Shown piece by piece: positions 24,846 through 34,641 of a DNA stretch of 64,000 nucleotides (the first letter of the stretch is position 1; each line of letters begins with the position of its first letter). The notes below the pieces were generated by a model that saw nothing but the letters and a program-made list of their open reading frames with translations, was not told the DNA's origin and ran no database searches. A program made the translations under genes and the position numbers. Source of the stretch: an uncultured Acetobacteroides sp. (lineage in GTDB: Bacteria; Bacteroidota; Bacteroidia; Bacteroidales; ZOR0009); the NCBI RefSeq assembly GCF_963678165.1, contig NZ_OY782755.1, positions 1,178,001-1,242,000 of the forward strand, in the 5' to 3' direction.

Positions 24846-25172
24846 CGGATTGCAACCCGCCCTCTTCGGATTCAAATTCCCGCTATTTTGATCGGGAATG
24901 CGGCTCTTTTGATTCAGATTCCCATTATTTCGATCGAAAAAGCCTCTCTTTGAATCGAAATACTCATTCTTTCGATCGAAAGAGGGTCTCTTTGAATTCA
25001 GATTCCCATTATTTTGATTGAAAGAGGGTCTCTTTTGATTCAAATACTCATTATTTTGATCGAAAGAGCCTCTCTTTGAATCGAAATTCCCATTATTTCA
25101 ATTGAAAAAGCCGCTTTTTTGATTCAAATGCTGGCTATTTCGGCTGGGAAGGCGGCTTTTTGAATCGGCATT
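24846..25172. repeat. 42-bp tandem array with inner 21-bp phasing and palindromic cores
   Basis: Seven units in exact 42-bp register (reference positions 24890, 24932, 24974, 25016, 25058, 25100, 25142), plus a decayed unit on the left. The main core is TTTCGATCGAAA, or its variants TTTTGATCGAAA and TTTCAATTGAAA. A second core, TTTGAATTCAGA and variants, sits 21 bp away, so palindrome centres occur every 21 bp. It lies between the convergent biotin carrier and CARDB genes, both of which have terminators, so it should be largely untranscribed. Seven-residue peptide repeats in the translation are a by-product of the period. Confidence 0.9.
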
Positions 25173-25269
25173 TTCCCTTTTTTACTCGAAGGAGGCGGTA
25201 TGCCTGCCGGAGGAGCGGCTCTTCGAGGCGGGAGTGGCGATATTGGGGCTTCGAGCCCAAGGGCTTTAA

Positions 25270-25319
25270 CGCGCAAAGGGCGAGAGCCTCCTTGGTGGAG
25301 GTCCTCGCCCTTTGGCGTT
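25270..25319 (-). terminator. Terminator of the CARDB giant gene
   Basis: A long stem, AAAGGGCGAG...CCTCC against GGAGG...CTCGCCCTTT, with a two-base internal mismatch and a five-base loop, 20 bp past the stop codon on the minus strand. Confidence 0.85.
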
Positions 25320-25338
25320 CGCTGTGGCTGCGGCTAAG

Positions 25339-28300
25339 CTACCTGGCGATGATTAGCAGCTTGGCGACTTTCTTATCCTTGGTTCGGGCTACTACGGGGT
25401 AGCTGCCCGATTCGAGGTGGCTGACGTCGTAGCTGCTCAGCTTGGTGATGTTTTCGGGGGTCAGCGGCATCGATTCGAGCAGCATGCCGTGGGCGGAGTA
25501 GATGTCGACGGTTATTTCGCTGTCGGTGTTGATGGCTGCGACGATGCTGACCTGCGTTGAGGCCGGGTTGGGGTAGATGCTGAGCTGCAGCGTGAGGGCT
25601 TCGGCGCCCCGCTTGACCTCTACGGTGTCGGATGCCGAGCATTGGTTCTTGCTGGTTACCGATACCCAGTACTTCCCTTCGGCATTAACGATGATGCTGT
25701 TCGTTTTTTCGCCGGTGCTCCACAGGTAGGCATACTCGCTGGAGAGGTTAACCGTGAGCGCGGTCGGAAGCGGGCGGTAGAGCACGTCGCTGCCTAGGCT
25801 GACGGTAGGAGCGGGGTAGATCTCGAACTGCGACGTCTTGACGGGGCTCTTTATGCCGCCAACTTCGGTGGATCCGGTGATGGTGTGCTTGCCGGCAATC
25901 CCTTCGACCATGTTGGGCGCCTGCTTGCCCTGCGCGAGCATGTTGTCGAAACTGTAGGCGATGCTCTGGGTTGGCTTCAGGTCGGCGCTGAGCTTTACGG
26001 TGCCGCTAAAGCTGTACTCTACGGTTTTACCATCAGCCTTGGCGATCTGGTAGCTGCACGATACCTTCACGTCGGTTCCGGTTGGTACGGTAATGTTCTG
26101 GCTTTCGTTAACCAGCTTCACCTCGAAGGCTGCCTTTTTGCCGTCGTAGCACTTGGTTTGGCTTACTGCGGGGTACAGCGTGATGAAGTTGGTTGCCTTG
26201 GGCGTCAGGTAGTCGATGGCGATCTCCTTTATCAGGATGCAGCCGTCGGCATTGGTTCCGGTTACCTTGTATAGGCTATTCTCGTACACGGTAATATCCT
26301 TGGTGGCGGCGCCATTTGACCAGAGGTAGGTTAAGGTGGTGTTGCTGCCCGACAGCGTTGCCGAGCTTTTGTCGGCTGCTGTTTTGGTATCGATGCTAAA
26401 GGTTGGGTTGGCCACCACCTTAAACGTTTTGCTCACCGCTGGGTTGTTCGGGTTGACGTCGTACTGGTAGCTAACGCTCACCTCCGCCGTCACGGTGGCA
26501 CCTGCGGTAGCGGCTGGGATGCCGGTTGCCGTGGTAAGGGTGATGGTGGTCGTCGATTTGGGCAGCAGGTCCTCGGCGAGCACGTAGCTCTCCGTCTTGA
26601 CGGTGCCGTTCGCCTTCACCGAAACGGTAATGGTTTCTCCCTTGGCTATTGGCGTGTCGCCATCGTTGCCAATCACCAGCGAAAGGGGGACTGGGCGGCC
26701 CGACTGGCACATCTTCTCGTTGTTGACGATGGATTGGAGCACGAGGTCGCCGCCCTTAAACTGCACCTTGATCGATGCTTCGGCGGAGCAGCCCTTATCG
26801 TTGGTCACCTTAAGGGTATAGGTTCCCGATAGGGTGACGGTGATCGTCCTATCCTGCGAAACGCTTACCCCATCCTTCGTCCATGCGTATGATGCCATCC
26901 CCGCAGGCCCGTCGATAGTCTCCTTGGCGTTGGATGAGACGATGTCGGCTGGCAGGGTGAACGTTGGGCTTGGGTTTACGGTAACCGTGGCGTCCGTTTT
27001 ATTGTTGGCGGTATTGGATTCGCCGGTTAGGGCGGCAATGGTTACGGATACGGGATACTGTCCGGCCGTAGCTCTAGGAAGCGTGGCCGCTAGGGTTACC
27101 GTGGTGCTGGCTTGGGGGGCGAGGTCGGCGCTCAGCAGCGTCTCCTCGCTAAAGCTGGTGCCGTTGATGGTGCCGCTGACCTTCAGCGGGGTGTTTTTTG
27201 CGATTGTCTTGCCCGATTTGTTGGCCACTGTTAGCGTTAGCGGTTCGGCGGCGGTGCCCTGGCAGAGCGCGGTGCTGACTACCGACGTAAGCTCGATGTC
27301 GGGGGTAAACAGCACCTGCGTTGTTTGCGCCGACGAGCAGCCGTTGGCGTCGGTAACGGTGAGCGTGTAGCTGCCATCCTGGGTTGCCGTGATGCTTTGG
27401 GTCTCGGCTCCGGTGCTCCACACGTATTTGGTCATGCCGGCAGGCCCTGCGATGGCTACTTGGGCCTCGTTGCTGGTAATTGGGTTGGCAAGCGTAAACG
27501 TGGGGGCGGGGTTAACCTTAAAGCTGCCTGTAAGCGTGTTGTTGGCGGCAATGCCGTCGTCGGCAAAGGTGGCTGTAGCCGAAATCGAGTAGCTGCCAGC
27601 CGCCAGCGCAGGCAGCTTTTGGGTAAAGGTGTAGGCTATTGTTTTGCCGACGGCCATGGGCTCGGCAAGGGTGGTCTCTTCGGAAACGGTATTGCCGTTA
27701 AACGTGTACGATAGCGTAAACTTTGTTCCTGTAGCGATGTTTTCCATGCCCGAGTTCTTGACGCTCATGGCCACGACATGGCCTTCGGGAGCCGCGCAGA
27801 AGTCTTTAGGGCTATCGATGGCGGCCACGGCAATATCCTTTCGGTTAAAGTTGACCATCACCTCGTCCGAGGTCGAGCAGCCCTGGTTGGTTGCCGTTAG
27901 CGTGTAGGCTCCCGAGTTGGTTACCGTCAGCGTCTTCGACGTGGCGGCGGTACTCCACAGGTAGGTGTTCGATGCCAGATCGGGGGTTACGGTGGGCACA
28001 ATGGTGTAGCTCGATTCGGTTGAGGCGATGTCGTCGCCCAAGCTCACCGTAGGCGTTTGGTTTACCGTAACGCTGATCACCTTGCTGAAGTTGTTGGTGA
28101 GGTCTAGGTCGTCGAGGGTAATCATTGCCGAAACGCCCGTTGGCTGAGCCGTTGTAAAGGTTGCCTTCTTGGCGAAGGTGTATTCGATGCTCGCGTTGGG
28201 CGCAAGATCGTTGGCCAGCGTTATAACCTCGCTCACCTCCACGCTTCCGACCTTAAAGGTAACGGGTATGGTTGTCCCGGCCTTGGGCGTGTCGTTGCCA

Positions 28301-31300
28301 ACGTTGGTTATCTTGACGGATACCGGGTATTCGGTGGTGCCGGTGCAGACGGTGCTGCTGGTTCCGTAGGTCGAGGTTAAATCGATGGACAAATCGTTCT
28401 TGATGAAGGCCACCTGCGTGCTGAAGATGCTGGAGCACTTGTTGGCATCGGTGATTTTAACATCGTACTTGCCATCTTTCGATACCAGAATGGTTTGGGT
28501 GATGTCGCTCGTGCTCCATTTGTAGTCGGTAAAGCCGGCTCCGGCATCAAGGGTCACCTCTACGTCTTTGGTAGTTATCGTAGGCGGAAGGCTCGACTGG
28601 GGTAGCCCGTAGGTTTCTGCCGCTACCGTTTGCGCATTGTTGTCCGCCACCAGGTCGCCGGCGAGTTTCGCCACAATGGCTACGGTGTAGGCTCCCTTGG
28701 CCGAGATATCGATCGGATTATTTAGGATGATGTCGGCCGAAGCTCCGGGAGCCAGTGCCGCCGTAAGCGTATAGCTGTCGGTGCTGGTGGCTCCGTTTTT
28801 CGTAACCTCGAATGAGATAGCCGTTCCGCTGGGGATGGTAACGTTACCCCTGTTTTCGATGGTCAGCGAGGGCTTCATCGTAGGCTCGTGCGTACAGGCC
28901 GTTTGAATATTATTGATCGACTTTACGGCGACATCCTTTACGGCAAAGGTGATGGTGGCTTCCGACTTGGTGCTGCAGCCATGCTCATCGGTTACCGTAC
29001 ACCAAACCTTGCTGTCGGCGGGTCCGGGGAAAATCACCTTGTTCGTCTTCAGCGTGGTCTTGTCGTACCACTCGTACGACTTGTAGGCCAGCGAAGGATC
29101 GGCGTCGTAGGTGTACTCGAGCGCATTTACCGTTTGCGTTTGTGGGGTCAGCGTAAACGCTGGGAACCCGTACGACTCTATGGTGGCCGCTAGGTTGTCG
29201 GCCGTGTTGATATCGTACGGAATGGTAGCCGAAACCTCGATGGGGTAGGTGCCTTTGGCCGACATGTCGAAGGTTTCGGGGAAGATGTAGTCAAACGACT
29301 CGCCAGCGGCAAGGTCTTTGACGGTCGTGGTCTTGTGCACGGGCTGAAGCGCTCCCTTATACTTTAGGCGAAGCGTAACTTCGGTTCCCGCCTTGATGAC
29401 ATCAATAGCCTGCCCCTTGTTGGTAACCTTAACGGTGATGGCCTGAGCCTTGTCGAGGCTACACTTGTTGGCGGGCGACACCACCGCTTCGGCGACAACG
29501 TTGGGGTTGAGCTTGTACACGTCGGCGGTGCTGCTAACGCTACATTTGGCCGGCGTATTATCGGTAAGGGTTACCTTGAAGGATATCTTATTGTTGGGGC
29601 TTACAAACTCCGCCGATGTAATCGCCTGCTTGTAGCCGTTGTTGGCGAGCTCTCCCCATATGCCTTCGCCAATTTTCTTCTCCCACTTGATGGTGTAGCC
29701 GAAACCATCGGCGTCCGTGGTGATGTCGAATTCGTGGTTATTCGGATTAAGCGGATCCGATGGGGTCGGAAGCCCAAGTATTACGGTTGGACCGAGGTCT
29801 ACCGTTGGCTTTTTTACCTCTACCATCTGAACTTTCTTGTCGTTGTCCGTCTTGTAGAAATATTCGGGGTTGTCGATGTTTGTTACCGTAATGTTGTAGA
29901 ATCCGCCGCGATTCATGTCGATGGTTTTGGAGGTGACGAGCTGCACCTCGCTGCCCACGGGCAGGTCATTGGGCAGGTTGTAGGTCTCCTCGAATTCCTC
30001 GGTACGGCTTACGGTGCCGCCATTGGTTCGCGAGTACTCCGATTTGAAGGATACCTTTACGGGTGCGCCCTTCTTGGCCGTTTTTATGCCGCAGTTCTTT
30101 ACCTTAAAGGTGATGTTCTCCTTATCGGTGAAGCCTCCGCACACTTCGGCTCCGGTAAGCGTTACCGGCTTAACGATTCCGGAGATCCCGAAGTCGTCTG
30201 GAGCCTCCTTTATGGCAAATCCGTTCAGCCCAAACCCGCTGAAGAAGCCGTTCGTGGCGTCGCTGGTAAACTCGAAGCGGAATTTCACCCCGGTAGCCCC
30301 GTTTAGGCCTGCGGGCAGCAGGTGGCTGATGGTCTGCCAGCCGTTGCTGTTACCCGTAAAGCCGATTTTGCCCGACGAGGCAATGGAGGCCTGATCCTTC
30401 CAGCCCCAGAAGTCGTCCCAGAGGTCGCCGTTTTTGCCAACGGGCTGCCAGGTGGCGCCGTTGTCGGTGGAGTAGGATAGGGTTACGCCGTCTTTGTTCA
30501 ACTCGGTGATGTAGTTGGCCTTGATTTCGAGCATTGGCTTTTCGAGGCCTATAATATCGAAGCAGGGGCTGGTGAGTATTGCCTTGGCGTTGTTGTCGTA
30601 GTTACCGTTGAGGTTGGTAATCCACATCTTATCCGTTTGGCTATCTCCAGAAATGTTGGGTGCGGTAGACACGCCGTGCATCCAGTTGTAGCCGGTCTTC
30701 GTCCAGTCGTCCGGGGTGTCGAAGCTGGTGGTGTATGGGGTTTTGTACGTCTTCGAAATGTGTACGTTGACGCTGGCTGTGTCGTTCACGTTATCCTCAT
30801 CTCCGGGGAGCAGCGTTGTTGCCAGCACCTTCAGGTCGCCGTAGAGGCCTGCGGGGAAGGTTTTGCTGAGGGTTACCGTTGCTTCGGCACCTGGGGCTAT
30901 GTTTTGGGTGATGTTGTCGTCGATGGTGGACCCTCCGTTAATGGTAATCTTGACGGGGATGGGGGCAACGGCCTCCTTCGATCCGGCATTCCTTACCTTA
31001 AGGGTGATGGGCTGGCTGGTGCCGTCGCTTCCGCAGGTGCTGGTGGGACTCACGACCTGGACCATGGCCAAATCCTTCTCCATGAAGTTGCCCACCACCG
31101 AAACGTCGTCGATGTTCCATCCGGTGAACTCCCTATCGCCGTTGGTGTAGGAGAGGGTGTAGCGGAGCTTGATGTTGTGGGCGCGGTCGAACTCGGCGGG
31201 GAAGGCCACCGAAGCGGACTGCCAGCTATCGTCGAGGGTGTAGTCGGTATTCTTCCAAAGTGTGGCCCACGTGGCGCCGTTATCCTTGCTTGCCTGAATC

Positions 31301-32658
31301 TTTACGGTGTCGTACATGTCAACGTTCAGCCATCGCTTGAAGTTTAGCACCAATCCTTTGTAGAAAAGCGCGTCGAAGCTGGGCGATGTGGCGGTGTAGG
31401 GTGCCGACGAGGGGATGTTGGCATCGTAAACCCCATCTTTGGTGAGGTCGTTTCCGAGGACTTTGCTACCGCTTACTGCATTCTCGGGGTCGGGGTTGCC
31501 GTATGCCCCCGATTTGCCCATTGGCGCGGCAATTTCGAAATCGTTGGATAGGCTCCATCCCTTGTCGGTCTCAAAGTCGTCGAAGAACAGGTTCTGCTTG
31601 ATTATTCGGTTGCCGCCCGAGTTGATGGTGGCGTTGGCAAACGCGGTTCCGTTGACGGTTATGCCGCTTGCCGGAATTTCGGCATCGACGGTGTTGCCGC
31701 TTTTGGCGTCGGAGGCGATGTCGTAGGTGGCCCATAGGTAGGTGTAGCCGGTTGGTAGGCTGTAGCTGGCGGTAAGAACGGCGGAGCTGCCGCTTAGGGT
31801 GCCGCTGGCTATGGGGGTGGAGGTGTTGAATTCGGGATCCTGCGTGGCGTAAAGCGTTACACGGGTGATATCGGTTAGTTTGGTGGCGATGGCGTTTACC
31901 TTTACGCTGCTGAGAATAGCATCGCCGGTGTTGCCGGTTACCTTTAGGCGCGAGCAGAGGATTGGGTTGTTGGTCGTGCCGTTGGGGATGATGTCGGTGG
32001 TTACCCCTTCGGGGGTTGCCTCGACAAGCGACTTGGCCTGCGAGCCGGTCTCCTCGAGTTTCACCTCGTCGAGGCAGATACCCATACCCCAGCGGCTGAG
32101 CCCTTCGAAGGCGAGGTAAACGTCCTTTTGAAGCGCGTCGGAGGGGAGGTTCAGCTGGAAGTCGCGCCACTCGTTCTGCACGAAGTTGTAGGTTTGCAGG
32201 AGCCTCCATCCTCCGCTAAAGCCCACCTTATAGTAGATGCGCAGGATGTCGTTGTTTACCCCTGTTGGAACCCTCCATTCGTAGATGGTTAGCCAGAACT
32301 TTAGGGTCGGCAATACTGCGAACTTAAGGTTAAGGGGCGGGGTTATCAGCCGGGTTTGCTCCCTTCCGAAGCCTTGGGTGAAGTACCAGGCGTTGTAGGT
32401 GCCAGCCTTAGCCTTGTCGGGGTTACGGAACATGTCGTACGTTGCAGCAGGCTTCAGCAGGTTGGGGTCGGCGGGGTTGTACCCCCCATTCCGGTAGCGC
32501 CAGGGGACGCTTCCTACTACCGCTTCTTCTGTCCAGCCGTCGGGCTTTCTGCCCAGCTCAAAGCCTTCTTTTAGGTAAACTGTTTGAGCCTTTAGCTCGA
32601 TGGTAGAACAAACCAATAGGATGATGTACAGCATCATCCTTCTCATCCCTCTTTTCAT
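25339..32658 (-). CDS. Giant CARDB-repeat secreted protein with T9SS type A sorting domain
   Basis: A 2439-residue protein with a signal peptide (about 1-25, ending ELKAQ). The first 1000 residues contain MAM/jellyroll-like segments, recognisable by FEGLSRWGMGICLDEV and GWNIDDVSV. About nine CARDB-like modules follow, each beginning with phrases such as KDVAVKSI, NDLSIDL, KDIAVAAI or GDLVLQSI plus a single cysteine. Most are followed by an Ig-like segment ending YxWSTG...GxYTLTVTDANGCS. The last 80 residues (LSIYPNPASTQVSI to the end, VAKLLIIAR) are a T9SS type A sorting domain, so it should be exported and anchored on the cell surface. It probably works as an adhesin or fibre; no enzyme site is seen. 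Confidence 0.88.
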   Translation of the reverse strand: MKRGMRRMMLYIILLVCSTIELKAQTVYLKEGFELGRKPDGWTEEAVVGSVPWRYRNGGYNPADPNLLKPAATYDMFRNPDKAKAGTYNAWYFTQGFGREQTRLITPPLNLKFAVLPTLKFWLTIYEWRVPTGVNNDILRIYYKVGFSGGWRLLQTYNFVQNEWRDFQLNLPSDALQKDVYLAFEGLSRWGMGICLDEVKLEETGSQAKSLVEATPEGVTTDIIPNGTTNNPILCSRLKVTGNTGDAILSSVKVNAIATKLTDITRVTLYATQDPEFNTSTPIASGTLSGSSAVLTASYSLPTGYTYLWATYDIASDAKSGNTVDAEIPASGITVNGTAFANATINSGGNRIIKQNLFFDDFETDKGWSLSNDFEIAAPMGKSGAYGNPDPENAVSGSKVLGNDLTKDGVYDANIPSSAPYTATSPSFDALFYKGLVLNFKRWLNVDMYDTVKIQASKDNGATWATLWKNTDYTLDDSWQSASVAFPAEFDRAHNIKLRYTLSYTNGDREFTGWNIDDVSVVGNFMEKDLAMVQVVSPTSTCGSDGTSQPITLKVRNAGSKEAVAPIPVKITINGGSTIDDNITQNIAPGAEATVTLSKTFPAGLYGDLKVLATTLLPGDEDNVNDTASVNVHISKTYKTPYTTSFDTPDDWTKTGYNWMHGVSTAPNISGDSQTDKMWITNLNGNYDNNAKAILTSPCFDIIGLEKPMLEIKANYITELNKDGVTLSYSTDNGATWQPVGKNGDLWDDFWGWKDQASIASSGKIGFTGNSNGWQTISHLLPAGLNGATGVKFRFEFTSDATNGFFSGFGLNGFAIKEAPDDFGISGIVKPVTLTGAEVCGGFTDKENITFKVKNCGIKTAKKGAPVKVSFKSEYSRTNGGTVSRTEEFEETYNLPNDLPVGSEVQLVTSKTIDMNRGGFYNITVTNIDNPEYFYKTDNDKKVQMVEVKKPTVDLGPTVILGLPTPSDPLNPNNHEFDITTDADGFGYTIKWEKKIGEGIWGELANNGYKQAITSAEFVSPNNKISFKVTLTDNTPAKCSVSSTADVYKLNPNVVAEAVVSPANKCSLDKAQAITVKVTNKGQAIDVIKAGTEVTLRLKYKGALQPVHKTTTVKDLAAGESFDYIFPETFDMSAKGTYPIEVSATIPYDINTADNLAATIESYGFPAFTLTPQTQTVNALEYTYDADPSLAYKSYEWYDKTTLKTNKVIFPGPADSKVWCTVTDEHGCSTKSEATITFAVKDVAVKSINNIQTACTHEPTMKPSLTIENRGNVTIPSGTAISFEVTKNGATSTDSYTLTAALAPGASADIILNNPIDISAKGAYTVAIVAKLAGDLVADNNAQTVAAETYGLPQSSLPPTITTKDVEVTLDAGAGFTDYKWSTSDITQTILVSKDGKYDVKITDANKCSSIFSTQVAFIKNDLSIDLTSTYGTSSTVCTGTTEYPVSVKITNVGNDTPKAGTTIPVTFKVGSVEVSEVITLANDLAPNASIEYTFAKKATFTTAQPTGVSAMITLDDLDLTNNFSKVISVTVNQTPTVSLGDDIASTESSYTIVPTVTPDLASNTYLWSTAATSKTLTVTNSGAYTLTATNQGCSTSDEVMVNFNRKDIAVAAIDSPKDFCAAPEGHVVAMSVKNSGMENIATGTKFTLSYTFNGNTVSEETTLAEPMAVGKTIAYTFTQKLPALAAGSYSISATATFADDGIAANNTLTGSFKVNPAPTFTLANPITSNEAQVAIAGPAGMTKYVWSTGAETQSITATQDGSYTLTVTDANGCSSAQTTQVLFTPDIELTSVVSTALCQGTAAEPLTLTVANKSGKTIAKNTPLKVSGTINGTSFSEETLLSADLAPQASTTVTLAATLPRATAGQYPVSVTIAALTGESNTANNKTDATVTVNPSPTFTLPADIVSSNAKETIDGPAGMASYAWTKDGVSVSQDRTITVTLSGTYTLKVTNDKGCSAEASIKVQFKGGDLVLQSIVNNEKMCQSGRPVPLSLVIGNDGDTPIAKGETITVSVKANGTVKTESYVLAEDLLPKSTTTITLTTATGIPAATAGATVTAEVSVSYQYDVNPNNPAVSKTFKVVANPTFSIDTKTAADKSSATLSGSNTTLTYLWSNGAATKDITVYENSLYKVTGTNADGCILIKEIAIDYLTPKATNFITLYPAVSQTKCYDGKKAAFEVKLVNESQNITVPTGTDVKVSCSYQIAKADGKTVEYSFSGTVKLSADLKPTQSIAYSFDNMLAQGKQAPNMVEGIAGKHTITGSTEVGGIKSPVKTSQFEIYPAPTVSLGSDVLYRPLPTALTVNLSSEYAYLWSTGEKTNSIIVNAEGKYWVSVTSKNQCSASDTVEVKRGAEALTLQLSIYPNPASTQVSIVAAINTDSEITVDIYSAHGMLLESMPLTPENITKLSSYDVSHLESGSYPVVARTKDKKVAKLLIIAR

Positions 32659-33084
32659 AATCCAACAGATTCTTATAGCTTTTCGTTGTGAAATATAGCT
32701 TAATAATTCAATAAATCGGAGGGGGGGACGTCTCGTAGCGCCAGCAGGAATTAAATTGCGACCCTGTTCTGCCTAGTAATTAGGCAGAAAAAGCAATATC
32801 GCCACAGGTTTAATAAAGCTAAATGTTTCGAAACTGCTTCTCGAAACCCCGTACGCGATAAAAAATCACCGCAAAAAAAATCGCACTTGCTTTGTTAATC
32901 ATCTTGAAATTTCTACATTAGGCATCGGTAAAGATTGTTTTTAGTAGCATTCTTTAGGCCAGCAAAAATATCAGTTAACGCATAACATTACGGGCTATTC
33001 AGCCAAATCGGGCCCAATAGCCAGCAAAGATTTCCAATTTTTAATCGTAGCACGAGCTGTAGCCAATGCGTGAAACCTCGGGTA
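32659..33084. other. Upstream region of the CARDB gene, no coding gene seen
   Basis: An AT-rich stretch beside the CARDB start, with a near-consensus TATATTTC at 32697-32690 on the minus strand as a possible promoter. A small hairpin follows at 32767-32789. No gene is supported before the repeat array. Confidence 0.5.
32767..32789. other. 9-bp hairpin upstream of the CARDB gene
   Basis: TTCTGCCTA, a five-base GTAAT loop, then TAGGCAGAA. It could be an operator or leader structure about 110 bp before the CARDB start; the function is unknown. Confidence 0.6.
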
Positions 33085-33252
33085 GAGCTTTCACCAAGGG
33101 AGAAGTTCCGTCGGAGGACGCGGATTGAGCTTTTACCTAAGGAAAAGCTTCGTCGGAGGTCGCGGACAGAGCTTTTACCTAAGGAAAAGCTCTATCGGAA
33201 TGCGCGGATTGAACTTTCACCTATCGAAAAGCGCCATCGCCATTCGGCAGGA
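33085..33252. repeat. 42-bp tandem array, 4 units
   Basis: Four units start at 33085, 33127, 33169 and 33211. The core GAGCTTTTACCTAAGGAAAAGC is an inverted repeat, perfect over eight bases in the third unit (GAGCTTTT against AAAAGCTC). The first half of the unit resembles the array at 1129-1464 closely (GAGC, then TTTAC, then AAAG), while the second half differs. It lies in the divergent spacer between the CARDB gene and the DUF6261-like gene. Confidence 0.88.
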
Positions 33253-33329
33253 AAGCTACAGCACGTGCAACTGGCGGTATAGCCCTTGTAGTAGCTTGCG
33301 TTAGGGGTATTCGACCTTGCCTTAAGCAA

Positions 33330-34160
33330 GTGGTGCAAAACCAATCAGCCGTTAAACCAAAACCTAATATCGATGGAAGAATTAGCAATGACCAACCTTG
33401 CGTAGCCGACGTGGGTGCTGTTGCAACAGTTATCAAGGAGGAGGTTGTGGGCACTACCCTCAAGGAGGTGAAGGAGTCGGCAGCCTACCAGGAGGTGGTG
33501 AGCGAGCAGCTGAGCTACGACGACTCCATGGCTCGCGTGCGTAAAAGCGAGAACACGCTGAGCAAGAACGAGGCCGACAAGCGCCGCGACGATGCCTACG
33601 TGGGTACGCGCAAGGCTATCGACTCACTCACCTACTCGCCCGACGAAGCGATTCGGGGTAAAGCCACCAAGCTCTTCAGCATTATGAACATGTACAGCTC
33701 GGGTGTCGAAAAGCTGCCCGACTCGAAGGAGAGTGAGTACCTGAAGATCATCATCAGCCGCATGAAGGAGCCCGAGAACTACCAGATGGCCACCGAAATC
33801 GGCATCAAGGCATTCGTGGACAACATGGACAAGTGCGAGAGCGATTTTCGTTCGGATTGGGGCGAGATGGAGAACGATAAGGAGGAGTACCGGAACAGCC
33901 AATCGGCCACGAATAGCCGCCGGAAGCTGGAGGATGCCATCAACGCGTTCTACGCCTACCTAGCCTACAACGCCAAGTACAACGCCAGCAAGGAGCAGTT
34001 TGCCCAGCTGCAGCGCGCCATCTACAGCCGCTACCTGAGCATCCGCCAGAAGTACATCGAGCGGAAGAAGAAGGAGGCCGATAAAAAGGATGGCGACAAG
34101 AAGGATTCCGACAAGAAGGACACCACCCCCAAAACCGATGGCGGCTCGGAAAAGAAGTAG
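33330..34160 (+). CDS. DUF6261-like protein, N-terminus possibly frameshifted
   Basis: Up to 276 residues from a GTG start, without signal peptide or membrane helix. The body (SENTLSKNEADKRRDDAYVG, ATKLFSIMNMYSSGVEKLP, YLSIRQKYIERKKKEADKK) is mostly helical and ends in a Lys/Asp-rich tail. The pattern resembles the Bacteroidota DUF6261 family, whose function is unknown. The start is uncertain. An ATG at 33373 in another frame gives MEELAMTNLA and then stops, which looks like a family N-terminus that has lost its frame at about 33400. No in-frame ATG exists before 33528. A terminator follows. Confidence 0.75.
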   Translation: MVQNQSAVKPKPNIDGRISNDQPCVADVGAVATVIKEEVVGTTLKEVKESAAYQEVVSEQLSYDDSMARVRKSENTLSKNEADKRRDDAYVGTRKAIDSLTYSPDEAIRGKATKLFSIMNMYSSGVEKLPDSKESEYLKIIISRMKEPENYQMATEIGIKAFVDNMDKCESDFRSDWGEMENDKEEYRNSQSATNSRRKLEDAINAFYAYLAYNAKYNASKEQFAQLQRAIYSRYLSIRQKYIERKKKEADKKDGDKKDSDKKDTTPKTDGGSEKK

Positions 34161-34178
34161 CCTTGGAAGTACGATGCT

Positions 34179-34209
34179 AAGCCCACCTCGTAAAAAGGTG
34201 GGCTTTTTT
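34179..34209 (+). terminator. Rho-independent terminator after the DUF6261-like gene
   Basis: A 10-bp stem, AAGCCCACCT against AGGTGGGCTT, with a seven-base loop and a T run. Confidence 0.92.
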
Positions 34210-34641
34210 GTTTTATAGATATGGTAGCACCAATAACGGATGGAGGAGGTCCCGTCAGGCCTAAGCGCGCTGCTTCTGCTGCTACTGGACGTTTCCCCTT
34301 TTTTATTCCGCCTTAGCCTGAAGGCTTTGGGCAACACCTCCGGTGTGCGCGATTGAGTCCGGCAGCGAGGGATGTCTCTTCCCCCATATATAATAGGGGC
34401 GCCTATACCGCTTACTCGTGGTGGAGATGAGGCTTGCTGTGCAACTTTTGTTTTGCGAATAACGGCTTGTAAATGTAGCGGGTAACATTTGTAGAAACTT
34501 TTTTTGAGTACGAAGTGTTTATTTTTCGAAATCTATGTTTTTTTTAAAATAAATGTTTTCTTTCTTTAAGGTGTGAAATGGGGGGGATAATGGGCATGTT
34601 GTAATGCCCTTAAGCTTTAGTTATAAAATTGGCTGTTGGTT
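34210..34641. other. Intergenic leader region of the PKD giant gene
   Basis: About 430 bp without a supported gene. The part from about 34490 is AT-rich and should hold the promoter, but no clean TAnnTTTG is present. A small hairpin, GGGCAT-GTTGTA-ATGCCC at 34592-34609, lies 32 bp before the ATG and may sit in the mRNA leader. Confidence 0.5.

Noticed and set aside
24744-25043. 99-residue leftward frame with seven-residue Asn/Lys/Phe repeats
   Set aside because: It follows directly from the 21-bp period. It lies between two terminators with no promoter seen.
32767-32789. Riboswitch or transcription attenuator for the CARDB gene
   Set aside because: It is only a 9-bp hairpin with no T run in the right place and no known riboswitch features.
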